A stretch of 64,000 nt of DNA, from the NCBI GenBank assembly GCA_964627755.1, contig CAZVIH010000013.1:62001-126000 (forward strand). The letters run 5' to 3'. Shown piece by piece: positions 53,143 through 61,606 of this stretch. Position numbers and translations under genes: made by a program. Every line of letters begins with the position of its first letter. Position 1 is the first letter of the stretch. Source of the DNA: B10-G9 sp964627755 (GTDB lineage Bacteria; Chloroflexota; Anaerolineae; Anaerolineales; UBA11858). The notes under the pieces are model-generated. The model made no database searches and had not been told where the DNA came from. It saw nothing but the letters and a program-made list of their open reading frames with translations.

Positions 53143-54936
53143 CTAGATCTGGGCGTGCGTTTTGATTTCTTCCTGCATGCGTTTCATGAGCTCATCAATA
53201 CTGATAGGATCCAGCTGAGCGCCAGATCGCAAACGGGGGGCTACTGTGCCGGCTTCTTGTTCCCGGTCACCCACCACCAGCATATAAGGGATCTTCAGCT
53301 TTTCGGCATCGCGGATTTTTGCACCCATCCGATCGCTGCTGTCGTCTACAGTGACACGCAGTCCCTCTGCTCTCATCTTTTCGGCCGCGGCATGGACGTA
53401 ATCCAGGTTGCGGTCTGTGATTGGGATCAAAACGGCATGTGTGGGTGCCAGCCAGAGCGGGAAGGCCCCGGCGTAATGTTCCACCAATACTCCCATGAAG
53501 CGTTCTATGGATCCCAACAATGCTCTGTGGATCATATAAGGCCGATGCTGTTTTCCATCTTCGCCAATATAGTTGAGATCAAACCGATCCGGCAGGTTGA
53601 AGTCAAACTGGATCGTACTCAGCTGCCATTCCCGGTCCAGGGCGTCGATCATTTTTAGGTCGATCTTAGGTCCGTAAAAAGCGGCTCCGCCCTCGTCGAT
53701 ATCATAAGGCAGTTCAGCCCGGTCCAGGGCTTTCCGCAGGGCTTCGGTGGCAGCATCCCAGCGGTCGACCTCACCGGCTGATTTGTCTGGATCCCTAGTC
53801 GCCAGGTAGGCATGGAAATCTTCCATCCCAAAACCGCGCAGGATGTGAAGACAGAAATTAAGCACCTTGTCGATTTCCGCCGGCATCTGCTCGGGACTGC
53901 AAAAGATATGGGCGTCATCCTGTGTAAAACCGCGCACCCGCATCATTCCGTGCAAAACCCCACTGCGTTCATAGCGATATACAGTGCCCCATTCTGCCCA
54001 GCGCAGCGGCAGTTCCCGGTAGCTGTGGAGGGAATTCTTGTAGATCATGATGTGGAAGGGGCAGTTCATCGGTTTTAGATAATACGATTCCTGGTCGATA
54101 TCGAGTGAGGAATACATATTCTCTTCATACCAGGTTAAGTGACCGCTGGTCTCCCACAGATGGGCTTTTCCGATATGGGGTGTAGAGACGAAATCATAAC
54201 CATTCTTGAGGTGTTCTTCCTGGCAGTATTGTTCAGCTTTGTAGCGGATATAAGCCCCGTTGGGATGCCAGAGCACTAAACCACTGCCAACATCCGGATT
54301 GGTGCTGTAAAGGTCAAGATCCTTGCCCAGCCTGCGGTGGTCGCGCCGTTTTGCTTCCTCGAGTTTTTCGAGGTAGGCATCTAATTCCTCTTTCGTTTCC
54401 CAGGCGGTTCCATAGATACGCTGGAGCATGGGATTGTGCTCATCTCCGCGCCAATATGCTCCCGCCACGTTCAGTAATTTTAATGCTTTGGGATTGATCA
54501 ACTTGGTACTTTCGACATGGGGTCCCCGACAGAGGTCCTCAAAATCATCGTGAGTATAGGTTGAAATGACGGTTTCTTCATCCAACGGTTCGCCGTACTC
54601 ATCCAACCCCCCGGCTTCCAGCCCATCAATCAAGTCCAGCTTATAAGGCTGGTCCTTAAAGAGTTCCCGGGCTTCATCAGCAGAAAGCTCGCGGCGGATA
54701 AACCCGTGATCCTCGGAGATGACCTTGCGCATTTTATTTTCGATCTCCTCCAGGTCTTCCGGGGTTAGCGGTCTGGGCAGGTCGAAGTCGTAATAAAATC
54801 CATCGGCGATGGGAGGGCCGATAGCAATCTTTGCTTTACCTTCCGGGAAGATATCCCGGACTGCCTGGGCCATGACATGGGCGGTTGAATGCCGGATCTT
54901 CCATAAATCCGATCCCACATATTTTTCTTTTGACAT
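53143..54936 (-). CDS. thrS: threonyl-tRNA synthetase, no TGS domain
   Basis: A 597-aa class II synthetase from the ATG at 54936 (GGAGG seven bases ahead); a longer frame reaches into the T-box leader. The editing domain is present (HSTAHVMAQAV, HxxxH with downstream CRGPH), as are class II motif 2 (GTVYRYERSGVLHGMMRVRG) and motif 3 (HRALLGSIERFMG), with the zinc ligands in KPMNCPFH. The first 60 residues of ordinary ThrRS, the TGS domain, are absent. Expression is controlled by the T-box leader just upstream. Confidence 0.97.
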   Translation of the reverse strand: MSKEKYVGSDLWKIRHSTAHVMAQAVRDIFPEGKAKIAIGPPIADGFYYDFDLPRPLTPEDLEEIENKMRKVISEDHGFIRRELSADEARELFKDQPYKLDLIDGLEAGGLDEYGEPLDEETVISTYTHDDFEDLCRGPHVESTKLINPKALKLLNVAGAYWRGDEHNPMLQRIYGTAWETKEELDAYLEKLEEAKRRDHRRLGKDLDLYSTNPDVGSGLVLWHPNGAYIRYKAEQYCQEEHLKNGYDFVSTPHIGKAHLWETSGHLTWYEENMYSSLDIDQESYYLKPMNCPFHIMIYKNSLHSYRELPLRWAEWGTVYRYERSGVLHGMMRVRGFTQDDAHIFCSPEQMPAEIDKVLNFCLHILRGFGMEDFHAYLATRDPDKSAGEVDRWDAATEALRKALDRAELPYDIDEGGAAFYGPKIDLKMIDALDREWQLSTIQFDFNLPDRFDLNYIGEDGKQHRPYMIHRALLGSIERFMGVLVEHYAGAFPLWLAPTHAVLIPITDRNLDYVHAAAEKMRAEGLRVTVDDSSDRMGAKIRDAEKLKIPYMLVVGDREQEAGTVAPRLRSGAQLDPISIDELMKRMQEEIKTHAQI

Positions 54937-54952
54937 AATAAACCTCCATTTA

Positions 54953-55190
54953 AATAAAAGAACTCCTGCCAACTGGGGCAAGAGTTTCTCGCGGTTCCAC
55001 CCAGATTTAAGTCCTATGCTGTGATCCTGGACTCATCTCAGAGGGCCTGTAACGGGGCTAACCGTGTCACCTTACTCTCTTATGATTTCAGGTTCACGCT
55101 CGCGGGGGGTTTTCGAAGTGGGTCATTCAAGAAAGCTCTCAATCTGTGGCTTTCAATCCCTGTTGAAGACTTTTTCCCCTACTCGTCCCG
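54953..55190 (-). promoter_or_regulatory. T-box riboswitch leader of thrS
   Basis: On the minus strand the T-box core CTGGGTGGAACCGCG lies at 55004-54990. It is followed by a terminator stem (GGCAAGAGTT-like arm at 54977-54986, reverse arm at 54961-54970) and a CTTTTATTT run. Upstream are a GACGAGTAG segment near 55180 and stems expected of stem I-III. A GAACCTGA at about 55090 is a candidate threonine (ACC) specifier. Uncharged tRNA-Thr would favour the antiterminator. Confidence 0.9.
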
Positions 55191-55254
55191 GTCAACACGT
55201 TAATTTATTGCTGGTTATTATAGCGTCTTTTTCCGGAAAATCAAGTTTCCTGTA

Positions 55255-56577
55255 TTAACCTCTCATTTGATCCATGTATTTTTTGATCTCTGGAACAGTG
55301 GTCAACTTTTCATAAAAGAAGTTGTTGACAATATTGATCACCTCATCGCGGGCTGCCTCAACGGTGCGGGGTAGGGCTTCTCCCGGATTCTGGTCTTCCA
55401 GCGCGTCCCTCAGATTAAGAAGGTGCTGAACAACAATCGTTTCTTCGTCCCCTTCTAAGGTACTGACTACTTCGAGGATCAAACTATCTGCCTGGGATTG
55501 GACTTGTTCCCCGGTAATGCTTGATCCCGGGTGGCTGCATTCCTCCATTGTGCGGATCAGCGCCCAAACTTGATACAACATTGAAGATGGTTCATCAAAC
55601 AGCTCCCTGATTATAGCTGCTTCATTATAGCGTCCTGTCAGCCGAAAGATGTTATACATTCGCTTTGCGGCCTTGCCATAGTTTATATTTTTTGTTATGT
55701 ATTTATTAACTTCTTTTTCAAGCTGTTCAATATATTCTTCCAGGGCGTCGGCGGAGACATGCTGGGAAAGTTTTGAGAAGGTCGGGATGGATTCTTCATC
55801 CAGATATATTTCCTGAAAATACGGATCAAGAAAACCATCTAGCGGGGTGATCGTTCCATCTGGCGCTTCCCAGCTAACGTCCAGCATATTGCTGACATTC
55901 ACCAATTCGTTACGTACAGGATCTCCAAACACCCAATCGAGCTTACACCAACCCGGATCGAGAGCAATTTCAGACCAGTAAACCACCACCGGGCTGCCAT
56001 CTGGAGAACTCGCTTCGATTTTTCCCTCCATGATTTGCTTGGGAGTCCAGGATATTGAGCTGCCGGCAGGATATTTGTGATTATCGATCATGACATCCTG
56101 TGGAAAGGATCCAAATCGCACTTCCATTAAATGGTAGGTCGGTCCGCTCTGGGTTTGAAGCGCTTTCTGTTTAATAAGCCTGGAAAGCTCAAGGCAAGCT
56201 TCATCCCTGCTATCTGCCAGGATATTGATTCGTTCAAAATAATCTGCATCCCCGGGGTAGGTTTGAATCTTTGATTGGGCCGCTGATCCTGAAAGCGCCA
56301 GGGCGGTTTCAACTTTGCCTGGAATATCCTGGAATTCAACTAGCCGGCCAACTTTTCTGAAGTGGGCCAGATCCTCGGAACTGAAATCCAGCATGGAAAT
56401 TTTATGTCCAAAAACCCCTGTGCGATCGTCAAACACAATATCCTCTTCCTGTTTTGAGGCTTGGATGGCAGTTAACCACTGCAGGGCTGCGGATTCGTCC
56501 AGCTCAATGCCCAGACGCTCGGCCGATTTGATCAGGTGTCCGATGTTCTGATCTGGACTTATGTTTTTATCTGGCAT
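55255..56577 (-). CDS. unrecognised protein with nucleotidyltransferase-like motif
   Basis: A 440-aa soluble, acidic protein. Near residue 92 it reads ALSGSAAQSK, followed 11 residues after the GS by DADYFE; hG[GS]-x(9-13)-DhD is the signature of pol-beta-type nucleotidyltransferases. A strand VYWSEIALDPG (about 201) could carry the third acidic residue. The C-terminal half is helical with an EAIIRELFDEP segment. I do not recognise the family. Ribosome site AAGGAG-like before the ATG. It is not part of an obvious operon. Confidence 0.75.
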   Translation of the reverse strand: MPDKNISPDQNIGHLIKSAERLGIELDESAALQWLTAIQASKQEEDIVFDDRTGVFGHKISMLDFSSEDLAHFRKVGRLVEFQDIPGKVETALALSGSAAQSKIQTYPGDADYFERINILADSRDEACLELSRLIKQKALQTQSGPTYHLMEVRFGSFPQDVMIDNHKYPAGSSISWTPKQIMEGKIEASSPDGSPVVVYWSEIALDPGWCKLDWVFGDPVRNELVNVSNMLDVSWEAPDGTITPLDGFLDPYFQEIYLDEESIPTFSKLSQHVSADALEEYIEQLEKEVNKYITKNINYGKAAKRMYNIFRLTGRYNEAAIIRELFDEPSSMLYQVWALIRTMEECSHPGSSITGEQVQSQADSLILEVVSTLEGDEETIVVQHLLNLRDALEDQNPGEALPRTVEAARDEVINIVNNFFYEKLTTVPEIKKYMDQMRG

Positions 56578-56690
56578 GAGAAGGCTCCTTCTGTTTTATC
56601 AAAGTGGTAAATCACAGAATAAGAAAAAGCACAACAAAATATCATTTTGTTGTGTTTCTATTCTACCCTGATGTTCAAGTTTGTAGTTTA

Positions 56691-57107
56691 TTATTCGGGA
56701 GGTTGGCATTCCCCAATGAAAAATTCATATTCGGGGCAGGTACTGCCGTCATTAAATGTGCAAATCGCTCCCTCGTCCCCTTCTCGGATGTTAAAACCCT
56801 GCCTTTGGCAGAAGGTCCATTCAATGGAGCAACCCCCAGCCAAAAATTCCCATTCCTCACATTCTGCACCATTTGGCATTATACAAATACCTTCGCTGCC
56901 GCCCTCGGAATCCCTGAGTTCCAGTTCATATCCCATTTCTTGACAGTAAAATGAGGCCGGGTTGGGAATGCCGATAAAGGCATCTCCCCCTTCGGTTTCA
57001 ACAAAAGGAGTGGGGTTTAATTCTTCCTTGCCTTGGCATGCAGAAAGAAGAAATGCTCCGATCAAGATCATAATAACGATAATTAAAGGTCTGGTCTGCT
57101 TGACCAT
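56691..57107 (-). CDS. DUF333-type lipoprotein with two repeats
   Basis: A 138-aa lipoprotein (lipobox LLSACQ, Cys about residue 24). Two DUF333-like repeats with paired cysteines follow: NPASFYCQEMGYELELRD...CEEWEFLAGGC, and FCQRQGFNIREGDEGAICTF...CPEYEFFIGEC. The second repeat looks like a duplication of the first. Function is unknown in this family. Confidence 0.85.
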   Translation of the reverse strand: MVKQTRPLIIVIMILIGAFLLSACQGKEELNPTPFVETEGGDAFIGIPNPASFYCQEMGYELELRDSEGGSEGICIMPNGAECEEWEFLAGGCSIEWTFCQRQGFNIREGDEGAICTFNDGSTCPEYEFFIGECQPPE

Positions 57108-57467
57108 TTCATACTCCTTGTGAAAATCCTTGGTTTTTTGTTGTAAAAATTATATCCCAAACCCCAGGGGTCTAATGATTATACAATCTCAATGCCTGGC
57201 ATTCAGGAGAAAAACTCTTGTGAGTTATTTATAACCTTTTCAGAGAGTTTGAGACTTACAGTATGGAAAAGGGGTAGGGGTGTTTAACAAAAAGGATCAT
57301 TTAAAGCTTGTTGTTTTTATTCAATCAATGAAGCTGGTTTGGGAGACAAGGTCGAGCAGGAAAATAGGTGGATTTTTCGTTTCCGCAATAAAGAAAATAC
57401 TTATCCGGCTAACCATTTTCCCGAATACTTGTTATTTAACACCCTCGAATTAGATTGAATTTGGGTC
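57108..57467. other. divergent intergenic region, no gene seen
   Basis: About 360 bases between the DUF333 lipoprotein start and the promoter of the ArsR-type gene. No frame with family resemblance and no RNA gene was recognised. Base composition is AT-rich; it probably holds the lipoprotein promoter. Confidence 0.4.
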
Positions 57468-57536
57468 TTGACAAAGACCTTAATTATGCTATGATATGAG
57501 CATAACCCGATAAAGTGGGTAAATTGAATAACCCGA
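57468..57536 (+). promoter_or_regulatory. promoter and half-sites ahead of the ArsR-type gene
   Basis: TTGACA (57468-57473), 16 bases, TATGAT (57490-57495) form a good sigma-70 promoter. Just downstream ATAACCCGA occurs twice (57502-57510 and 57528-57536), with an inverted GTGGGTA at 57515-57521 between them. These half-sites overlap the expected transcription start, which fits autorepression by the encoded regulator. Confidence 0.7.
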
Positions 57537-57559
57537 CTAAGTAATAAAAAGGAGTAATA

Positions 57560-58648
57560 ATGCCAGGTCCAGATGCCATAGTTCTTCCAGAGGTAAACAC
57601 CATATCGGTTCAACTTGACCCGGTGCAAACTTTTATCAATAGTATGACATTGATCAGCAGAAGTGAAGAGCTGTCAGGGTTAAACCCTTGGATCTACGAA
57701 ACTGCGGCAGCTTTCACCAAAGAACAGATGGCTCAGCACAACCTGGTTATCATTGGTTTTCATTATGCTGTAGTGCCGGTTAAGTTTTGGAAAGATATTC
57801 CTTCTTACCTGAGCTACTTAAAAAATTGTGATCCTGTCATTCTGAGGGACCAATTGCTGGATGTATACATTGATTATGAACCCTGCGACATGGCAGATAG
57901 TGTGCCTGATACGGATAAGGACACATTATTAGCAGATCAGGATTTCTTCCTGGACTATCTGGAGAAAAAGTTCACAAAAGCAAAAACTGATCGAAAAGTT
58001 GAAAGCAAAGCTTTTGAGTTGTTGAACGATCCGCCTGAAATGCAGCGCCAAATTACCTCTCATATGCAATTTTTATGGGATGAACATTTCAAAGCTGAAT
58101 GGCAGCGGATCCTGCCGATGCTTGAAGACGCAGTATTGGCTTTTGAGCAGGTTGATTTTAGAAATATGAGCCGGGAGGAAATCGCCAAATACATCATTGG
58201 CACAGACGTTAATGCTGATTTCTTAGAAGAGATCGGTGAGAACCAGCAAATGATTTTTGTGCCCAGCGCTCACAATGGACCTTATCTGGGGATGTTCCAC
58301 TACAAGAATTCCCACGGCGTGATATTCGGCGCTCGACTTCCCGAAGATACCCAGGTTCATGCGCCGGACTTGAGCAGAAACGAGATTACCATCCGGCTCA
58401 GCGCTCTGGCAGATGACCTGAGATTGAATATCCTGAAAGTGATTGCTGAAGAAGGGGAAATGAAATCCCAGGAAATTATGGATCGTTTGGATTTGAGCCA
58501 GTCAGCTGCCTCACGGCATCTGAAACAACTGAGCGCAACTGGTTATTTGACTGAACGACGCTGCTCGGGAGCAAAATGTTATGCGCTCAATGAAGAACGG
58601 GTGCAGGATACTTTGCGGGCAGTAGCAGCATTTTTACTATGTGAGTAG
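57560..58648 (+). CDS. large ArsR-type regulator with N-terminal sensor domain
   Basis: A 362-aa protein. The C-terminal 90 residues form an ArsR-like winged helix (ALADDLRLNILKVIAEEG, about 279; QSAASRHLKQLSATGYLTER, about 316). The first 270 residues are an unrecognised helical domain resembling the effector part seen in DUF5937-type regulators. Ribosome site AAGGAG. Repeated half-sites in its promoter suggest autoregulation. It precedes a 76-aa protein by 113 bases. Confidence 0.88.
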   Translation: MPGPDAIVLPEVNTISVQLDPVQTFINSMTLISRSEELSGLNPWIYETAAAFTKEQMAQHNLVIIGFHYAVVPVKFWKDIPSYLSYLKNCDPVILRDQLLDVYIDYEPCDMADSVPDTDKDTLLADQDFFLDYLEKKFTKAKTDRKVESKAFELLNDPPEMQRQITSHMQFLWDEHFKAEWQRILPMLEDAVLAFEQVDFRNMSREEIAKYIIGTDVNADFLEEIGENQQMIFVPSAHNGPYLGMFHYKNSHGVIFGARLPEDTQVHAPDLSRNEITIRLSALADDLRLNILKVIAEEGEMKSQEIMDRLDLSQSAASRHLKQLSATGYLTERRCSGAKCYALNEERVQDTLRAVAAFLLCE

Positions 58649-58761
58649 TTAACAAACCGGAGGTGGAAAATGGAGATGATAAAAAGATAATACACCAACG
58701 TATCAAGTAGATTATTTGTACAGGATTGAAAAGAAAACAACTGGCTAACGGGAGAAAGATC

Positions 58762-58992
58762 ATGGTTACATGGAATACCTATTACGTAGAAACTCAGCGG
58801 CGGCAGGATGAGATCGCCTATGCAATGCAAGATCGTTATGTTCGATCTGTTGAAGAAGTATGTGAATCGGTTTTTACAAGAATTAGCATTAAGATGTTGA
58901 ATTCGGTGGGTTCGAAATTGGTTGAATGGGGATCCCAATTGCAGTGCCGCTGCGCTGAATTGGCAATGACCAGCTCAAAACGCGCCATCTAA
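58762..58992 (+). CDS. small hypothetical protein
   Basis: A 76-aa protein from the ATG at 58762, which has GGGAGAAAG ahead; a TTG-started longer frame is unlikely. Basic, with three cysteines near the end (QCRCAEL). No family recognised. It is followed by a strong terminator, which supports it as a transcribed gene. Confidence 0.55.
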   Translation: MVTWNTYYVETQRRQDEIAYAMQDRYVRSVEEVCESVFTRISIKMLNSVGSKLVEWGSQLQCRCAELAMTSSKRAI

Positions 58993-59032
58993 TGAAGAAA
59001 ATTAGAACAAAAATAATTCATCCTCTTAGCTG

Positions 59033-59067
59033 AACCGGAGCATCCCAAAGGTGCTCCGGTTTTTTTA
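59033..59067 (+). terminator. strong intrinsic terminator
   Basis: AACCGGAGCA (59033-59042) pairs perfectly with TGCTCCGGTT (59052-59061), loop of 9, followed by seven T residues. It ends the ArsR-type transcript. Confidence 0.92.
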
Positions 59068-59089
59068 CTCTTTCCAATTTTGACCCATG

Positions 59090-59139
59090 TTGAATATCCA
59101 GGTTCGATACGATATAATCCCTCAGTTATTGATATCAAT
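59090..59139 (+). promoter_or_regulatory. promoter and palindrome ahead of the hsmA-like gene
   Basis: TTGAAT (59090-59095), 17 bases, perfect TATAAT (59113-59118). A 12-bp palindrome ATTGATATCAAT (59128-59139) lies near the transcription start and could be an operator. Confidence 0.7.
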
Positions 59140-59150
59140 AAGGAGTAATA

Positions 59151-59516
59151 ATGGATTCATCGGCAAGCATAATCATCACCGCGGCACTTGTTTTTTACAC
59201 CGTTGGGGTTTGGAGTGAACGCATCCAGGGGGGCTTAAAACCCTGGCACCTGGCCTTTTTTGTATTGGGCCTGATCTGTGATACTTTAGGAACGGGTATG
59301 ATGTTTGATTTTGTGGGTGGGATGCAGTTTGACGTCCATGGAATATCTGGTTTACTCGCAATATTATTGATGTTTGTTCATGCAGTTTGGGCACTGGTCG
59401 TTCTGATTCGAAAGGACGAGAACGCTATTCAGAACTTCCACAAGTTTAGCCTCTTCGTCTGGATCATTTGGCTGATCCCTTACTTCAGCCCGATGGTTTT
59501 CCAGATGGCTGGGTAA
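59151..59516 (+). CDS. HsmA-family membrane protein
   Basis: A 121-aa protein with four membrane segments matching the HsmA (TIGR03987) pattern: WSERIQGGLKPWHLAFFVLG (about 21), DTLGTGMM and FDVHGISGLLAILLMFVHA (about 62). HsmA has been linked to arginine sensitivity or uptake but its function is not settled. Ribosome site AAGGAG. First gene of a run of four small membrane proteins. Confidence 0.88.
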   Translation: MDSSASIIITAALVFYTVGVWSERIQGGLKPWHLAFFVLGLICDTLGTGMMFDFVGGMQFDVHGISGLLAILLMFVHAVWALVVLIRKDENAIQNFHKFSLFVWIIWLIPYFSPMVFQMAG

Positions 59517-59527
59517 ATGGAGATTTG

Positions 59528-59962
59528 ATGATTTGGTTAAGAATCGCGATTGGGCTATTTGTCTTTTTAGAGCTTGGTAATGTTATGATCCTGTATTTTA
59601 GGCCGGATTCAAAATTGGCCAATGCGATGGGTTATTTTAAAGCCTGGGAGAAATCAAAAAGTGATCCCGATGTCCACGAGATGACGAAATATCTGGTCAA
59701 TTGGGTCGCAGGAACAAAATTGATCTTTATCCTTTTACTGATCGTTTTCCTGTTTTGGGGAGATGCTCAAACCCTGCCTGTTGTGGGTGCAGCAATGACC
59801 TTATCCATTGCCACCTTTTTCTGGCGTTTATATCCCAGTATGAAAGATATGGACCAGAAAGACCAAATAGATCCCAAAGGTTATTCAAGAACTTTATTAT
59901 GGATGATCGTGGGTATGATTATCATGTTTTCTGCGGCGACTCTACTAGCAATGATGAGCTGA
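59528..59962 (+). CDS. small membrane protein, four TM helices
   Basis: A 144-aa protein from the ATG at 59528 (GGAG five bases ahead). Hydrophobic segments at about 3-22, 57-77, 81-100 and 120-142; a conserved-looking ELGNVMILYFRPDSKLANAM loop follows the first. No named family. It starts 11 bases after the HsmA gene and is probably co-transcribed. Confidence 0.75.
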   Translation: MIWLRIAIGLFVFLELGNVMILYFRPDSKLANAMGYFKAWEKSKSDPDVHEMTKYLVNWVAGTKLIFILLLIVFLFWGDAQTLPVVGAAMTLSIATFFWRLYPSMKDMDQKDQIDPKGYSRTLLWMIVGMIIMFSAATLLAMMS

Positions 59963-60056
59963 TCATTTTAAAAAAGAAATCCACCGTAACTCTCATTGGT
60001 TATTGGCGTTAACAATATTGTTCTACTTTATATTATTTTGTACCAAAGGAGAAAAA

Positions 60057-60227
60057 ATGAAACTCACTCCCCCCAAACAAAATGTATTCTGGATTTCAGT
60101 GGTTCTTGCTGTCCTGGGTCTTTTGGGTCGCTATGCCAATATCCCGTTTGTATCTGATTATTTCTTTTACTTTGTATTGGTAGCCTATATTGTCTTATTC
60201 CTGGGCAACACAGTAAAAGGTCTTTAG
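60057..60227 (+). CDS. very small two-TM membrane protein
   Basis: A 56-aa protein starting at the ATG at 60057 with an excellent AAAGGAG site. Two short hydrophobic helices (about 9-24 and 33-52). No family recognised. Followed by a perfect terminator. Confidence 0.65.
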   Translation: MKLTPPKQNVFWISVVLAVLGLLGRYANIPFVSDYFFYFVLVAYIVLFLGNTVKGL

Positions 60228-60250
60228 TCTTTTTTCTGACTCCTTTTGGT

Positions 60251-60284
60251 GAAGCCCCGGTGAAAACCGGGGCTTCCTGTTTTA
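60251..60284 (+). terminator. intrinsic terminator with GAAA loop
   Basis: GAAGCCCCGGT (60251-60261) pairs perfectly with ACCGGGGCTTC (60266-60276) around a GAAA tetraloop, followed by CTGTTTT. It ends the small membrane protein transcript. Confidence 0.92.
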
Positions 60285-60359
60285 AAACAACGAAATATTT
60301 TACAACATGGGAGAAAAATCAACGTATTATATGATTTAACAATCAGCATTGGAGTTAAG

Positions 60360-60728
60360 ATGGAAAATATATTAAAAGTGATCTTGCCTGGAACCCTTTT
60401 TCTTGTAGTGGTCGGTTTTGGTTTCTGGGTCAGCAAGGTGGGGAAACCGTATAATGGCCTGTTATTTAACGTTCATAAACTGGTCGCCCTGGGAGGGGTC
60501 ATCCTCACCGGGGTGCAGATTTTCAGGTTGGATCCCCTGGATACCTTTCCTGTTCCGGTACTCCTGTTGATTGCCCTGGCTGGACTGAGTGTGATCGCCA
60601 TGTTCGCCACTGGCGCAGTCATGAGCATCCAGGATCAAGTAAAAAGAACCCCTAAACTGGTTCACCAAATTTCAGCAAGTATAATTACGGGAGCAATGAT
60701 CATTGCACTCTGTATCCTCTACCAATGA
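60360..60728 (+). CDS. small membrane protein, four TM helices
   Basis: A 122-aa protein with hydrophobic segments at about 6-25, 38-53, 61-86 and 100-120, and a HKLVALGGVILTGVQIF segment that could hold a His in the second helix. The layout resembles small cytochrome b561-like or SirB2-like proteins, but no clear haem-ligand pair is visible. No ribosome site was obvious. Confidence 0.65.
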   Translation: MENILKVILPGTLFLVVVGFGFWVSKVGKPYNGLLFNVHKLVALGGVILTGVQIFRLDPLDTFPVPVLLLIALAGLSVIAMFATGAVMSIQDQVKRTPKLVHQISASIITGAMIIALCILYQ

Positions 60729-60802
60729 TCCTGTAATTTGATCACTCCTTGAATCTAATCTTTTGGACTGATTTTATTCTGATCTCACCAAAGGTGCAAT
60801 TT

Positions 60803-61482
60803 ATGAAAATTACTGTACTCAATGGAAATCCCAACCCATCGAATTTTGATAGATATTTAGAAGACCTTGGATCCAGTCTGGAAGATAAAGGTCATGTTGT
60901 CATTCAACTCGACCTGCGGGAACTCGGGCTGAAATACTGCACTGGATGTTTTGACTGCTGGACAAAAACGCCCGGTATTTGTGACACGGATGAAGCTTCC
61001 CGTTTAATGGGAAAGGTCGTGATCAACTCGGACTTTACACTGTGGGCTGCTCCCCTGAAAATGGATTTTCCTGCAGCACTCATGAAAATGGCTTTGGATA
61101 AACACCTGCCCTTGATTCACCCTTACATGGTGGTGGATCAGAACGAGGCTCATCACCTGAAAAGATATGAAAAATATCCCCGGGTAGGGATGCTGGTTGA
61201 AAAGGAAACTGACACATCGAAAGAAGACCTGGAGATCATAACCAATTTCTTTGCCCGGACCACCCTGAATTTTAAATCCAAACTTGAATTTATGAAAACG
61301 GAGAGCTGGATCCTGAGGTTTTACGGTCGATTGTTAAGCCAGAACGTTTTCCTCTCATTCTTGGCCCTTTGTTCAGGGTTTTCCTGAAGACCAAAATGGC
61401 GCACCGCTATTTTGACAATATGCTGGTTGAGAATGATGCCGTTGAAAGCAGAAATGACCGTCCATTATTAGAATTGGATTGA
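60803..61482 (+). pseudogene. NADPH-dependent FMN reductase-like protein, frameshifted
   Basis: From the ATG at 60803 a flavodoxin-fold reductase is read: MKITVLNGNPNPS, CTGCFDCWTKTPGICD (about residue 49) and an FMN-loop region. The frame stops at 61387, but the adjacent frame continues PLILGPLFRVFLKTKMAHRY and on to LLELD at 61482 with conserved-looking residues. A one-base loss in the GTTTTCC run near 61348 would explain it. It is a recent pseudogene, a sequencing error, or a truncated but active protein. Confidence 0.75.
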
Positions 61483-61606
61483 AGTCGAGGAATTATATTT
61501 ATTAAACGGGAGAGGATCTCAGCTTTCCTTTTTGTTGCATAAATGCCTTTGATTGGGGTATTATTATGGGATATGTAACTTTCTATCGGGAGCCTATCAT
61601 TCGCGT

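Noticed and set aside
61340..61360. Programmed -1 frameshifting in the reductase gene
   Set aside because: The GTTTTCC run does not form a proper slippery heptamer in the reading frame and no downstream pseudoknot was seen.
61300..61400. Selenocysteine at the TGA ending the flavodoxin-fold reductase (61385)
   Set aside because: Sequence after that TGA in the same frame has no family resemblance, while the neighbouring frame does; a frameshift explains it better.
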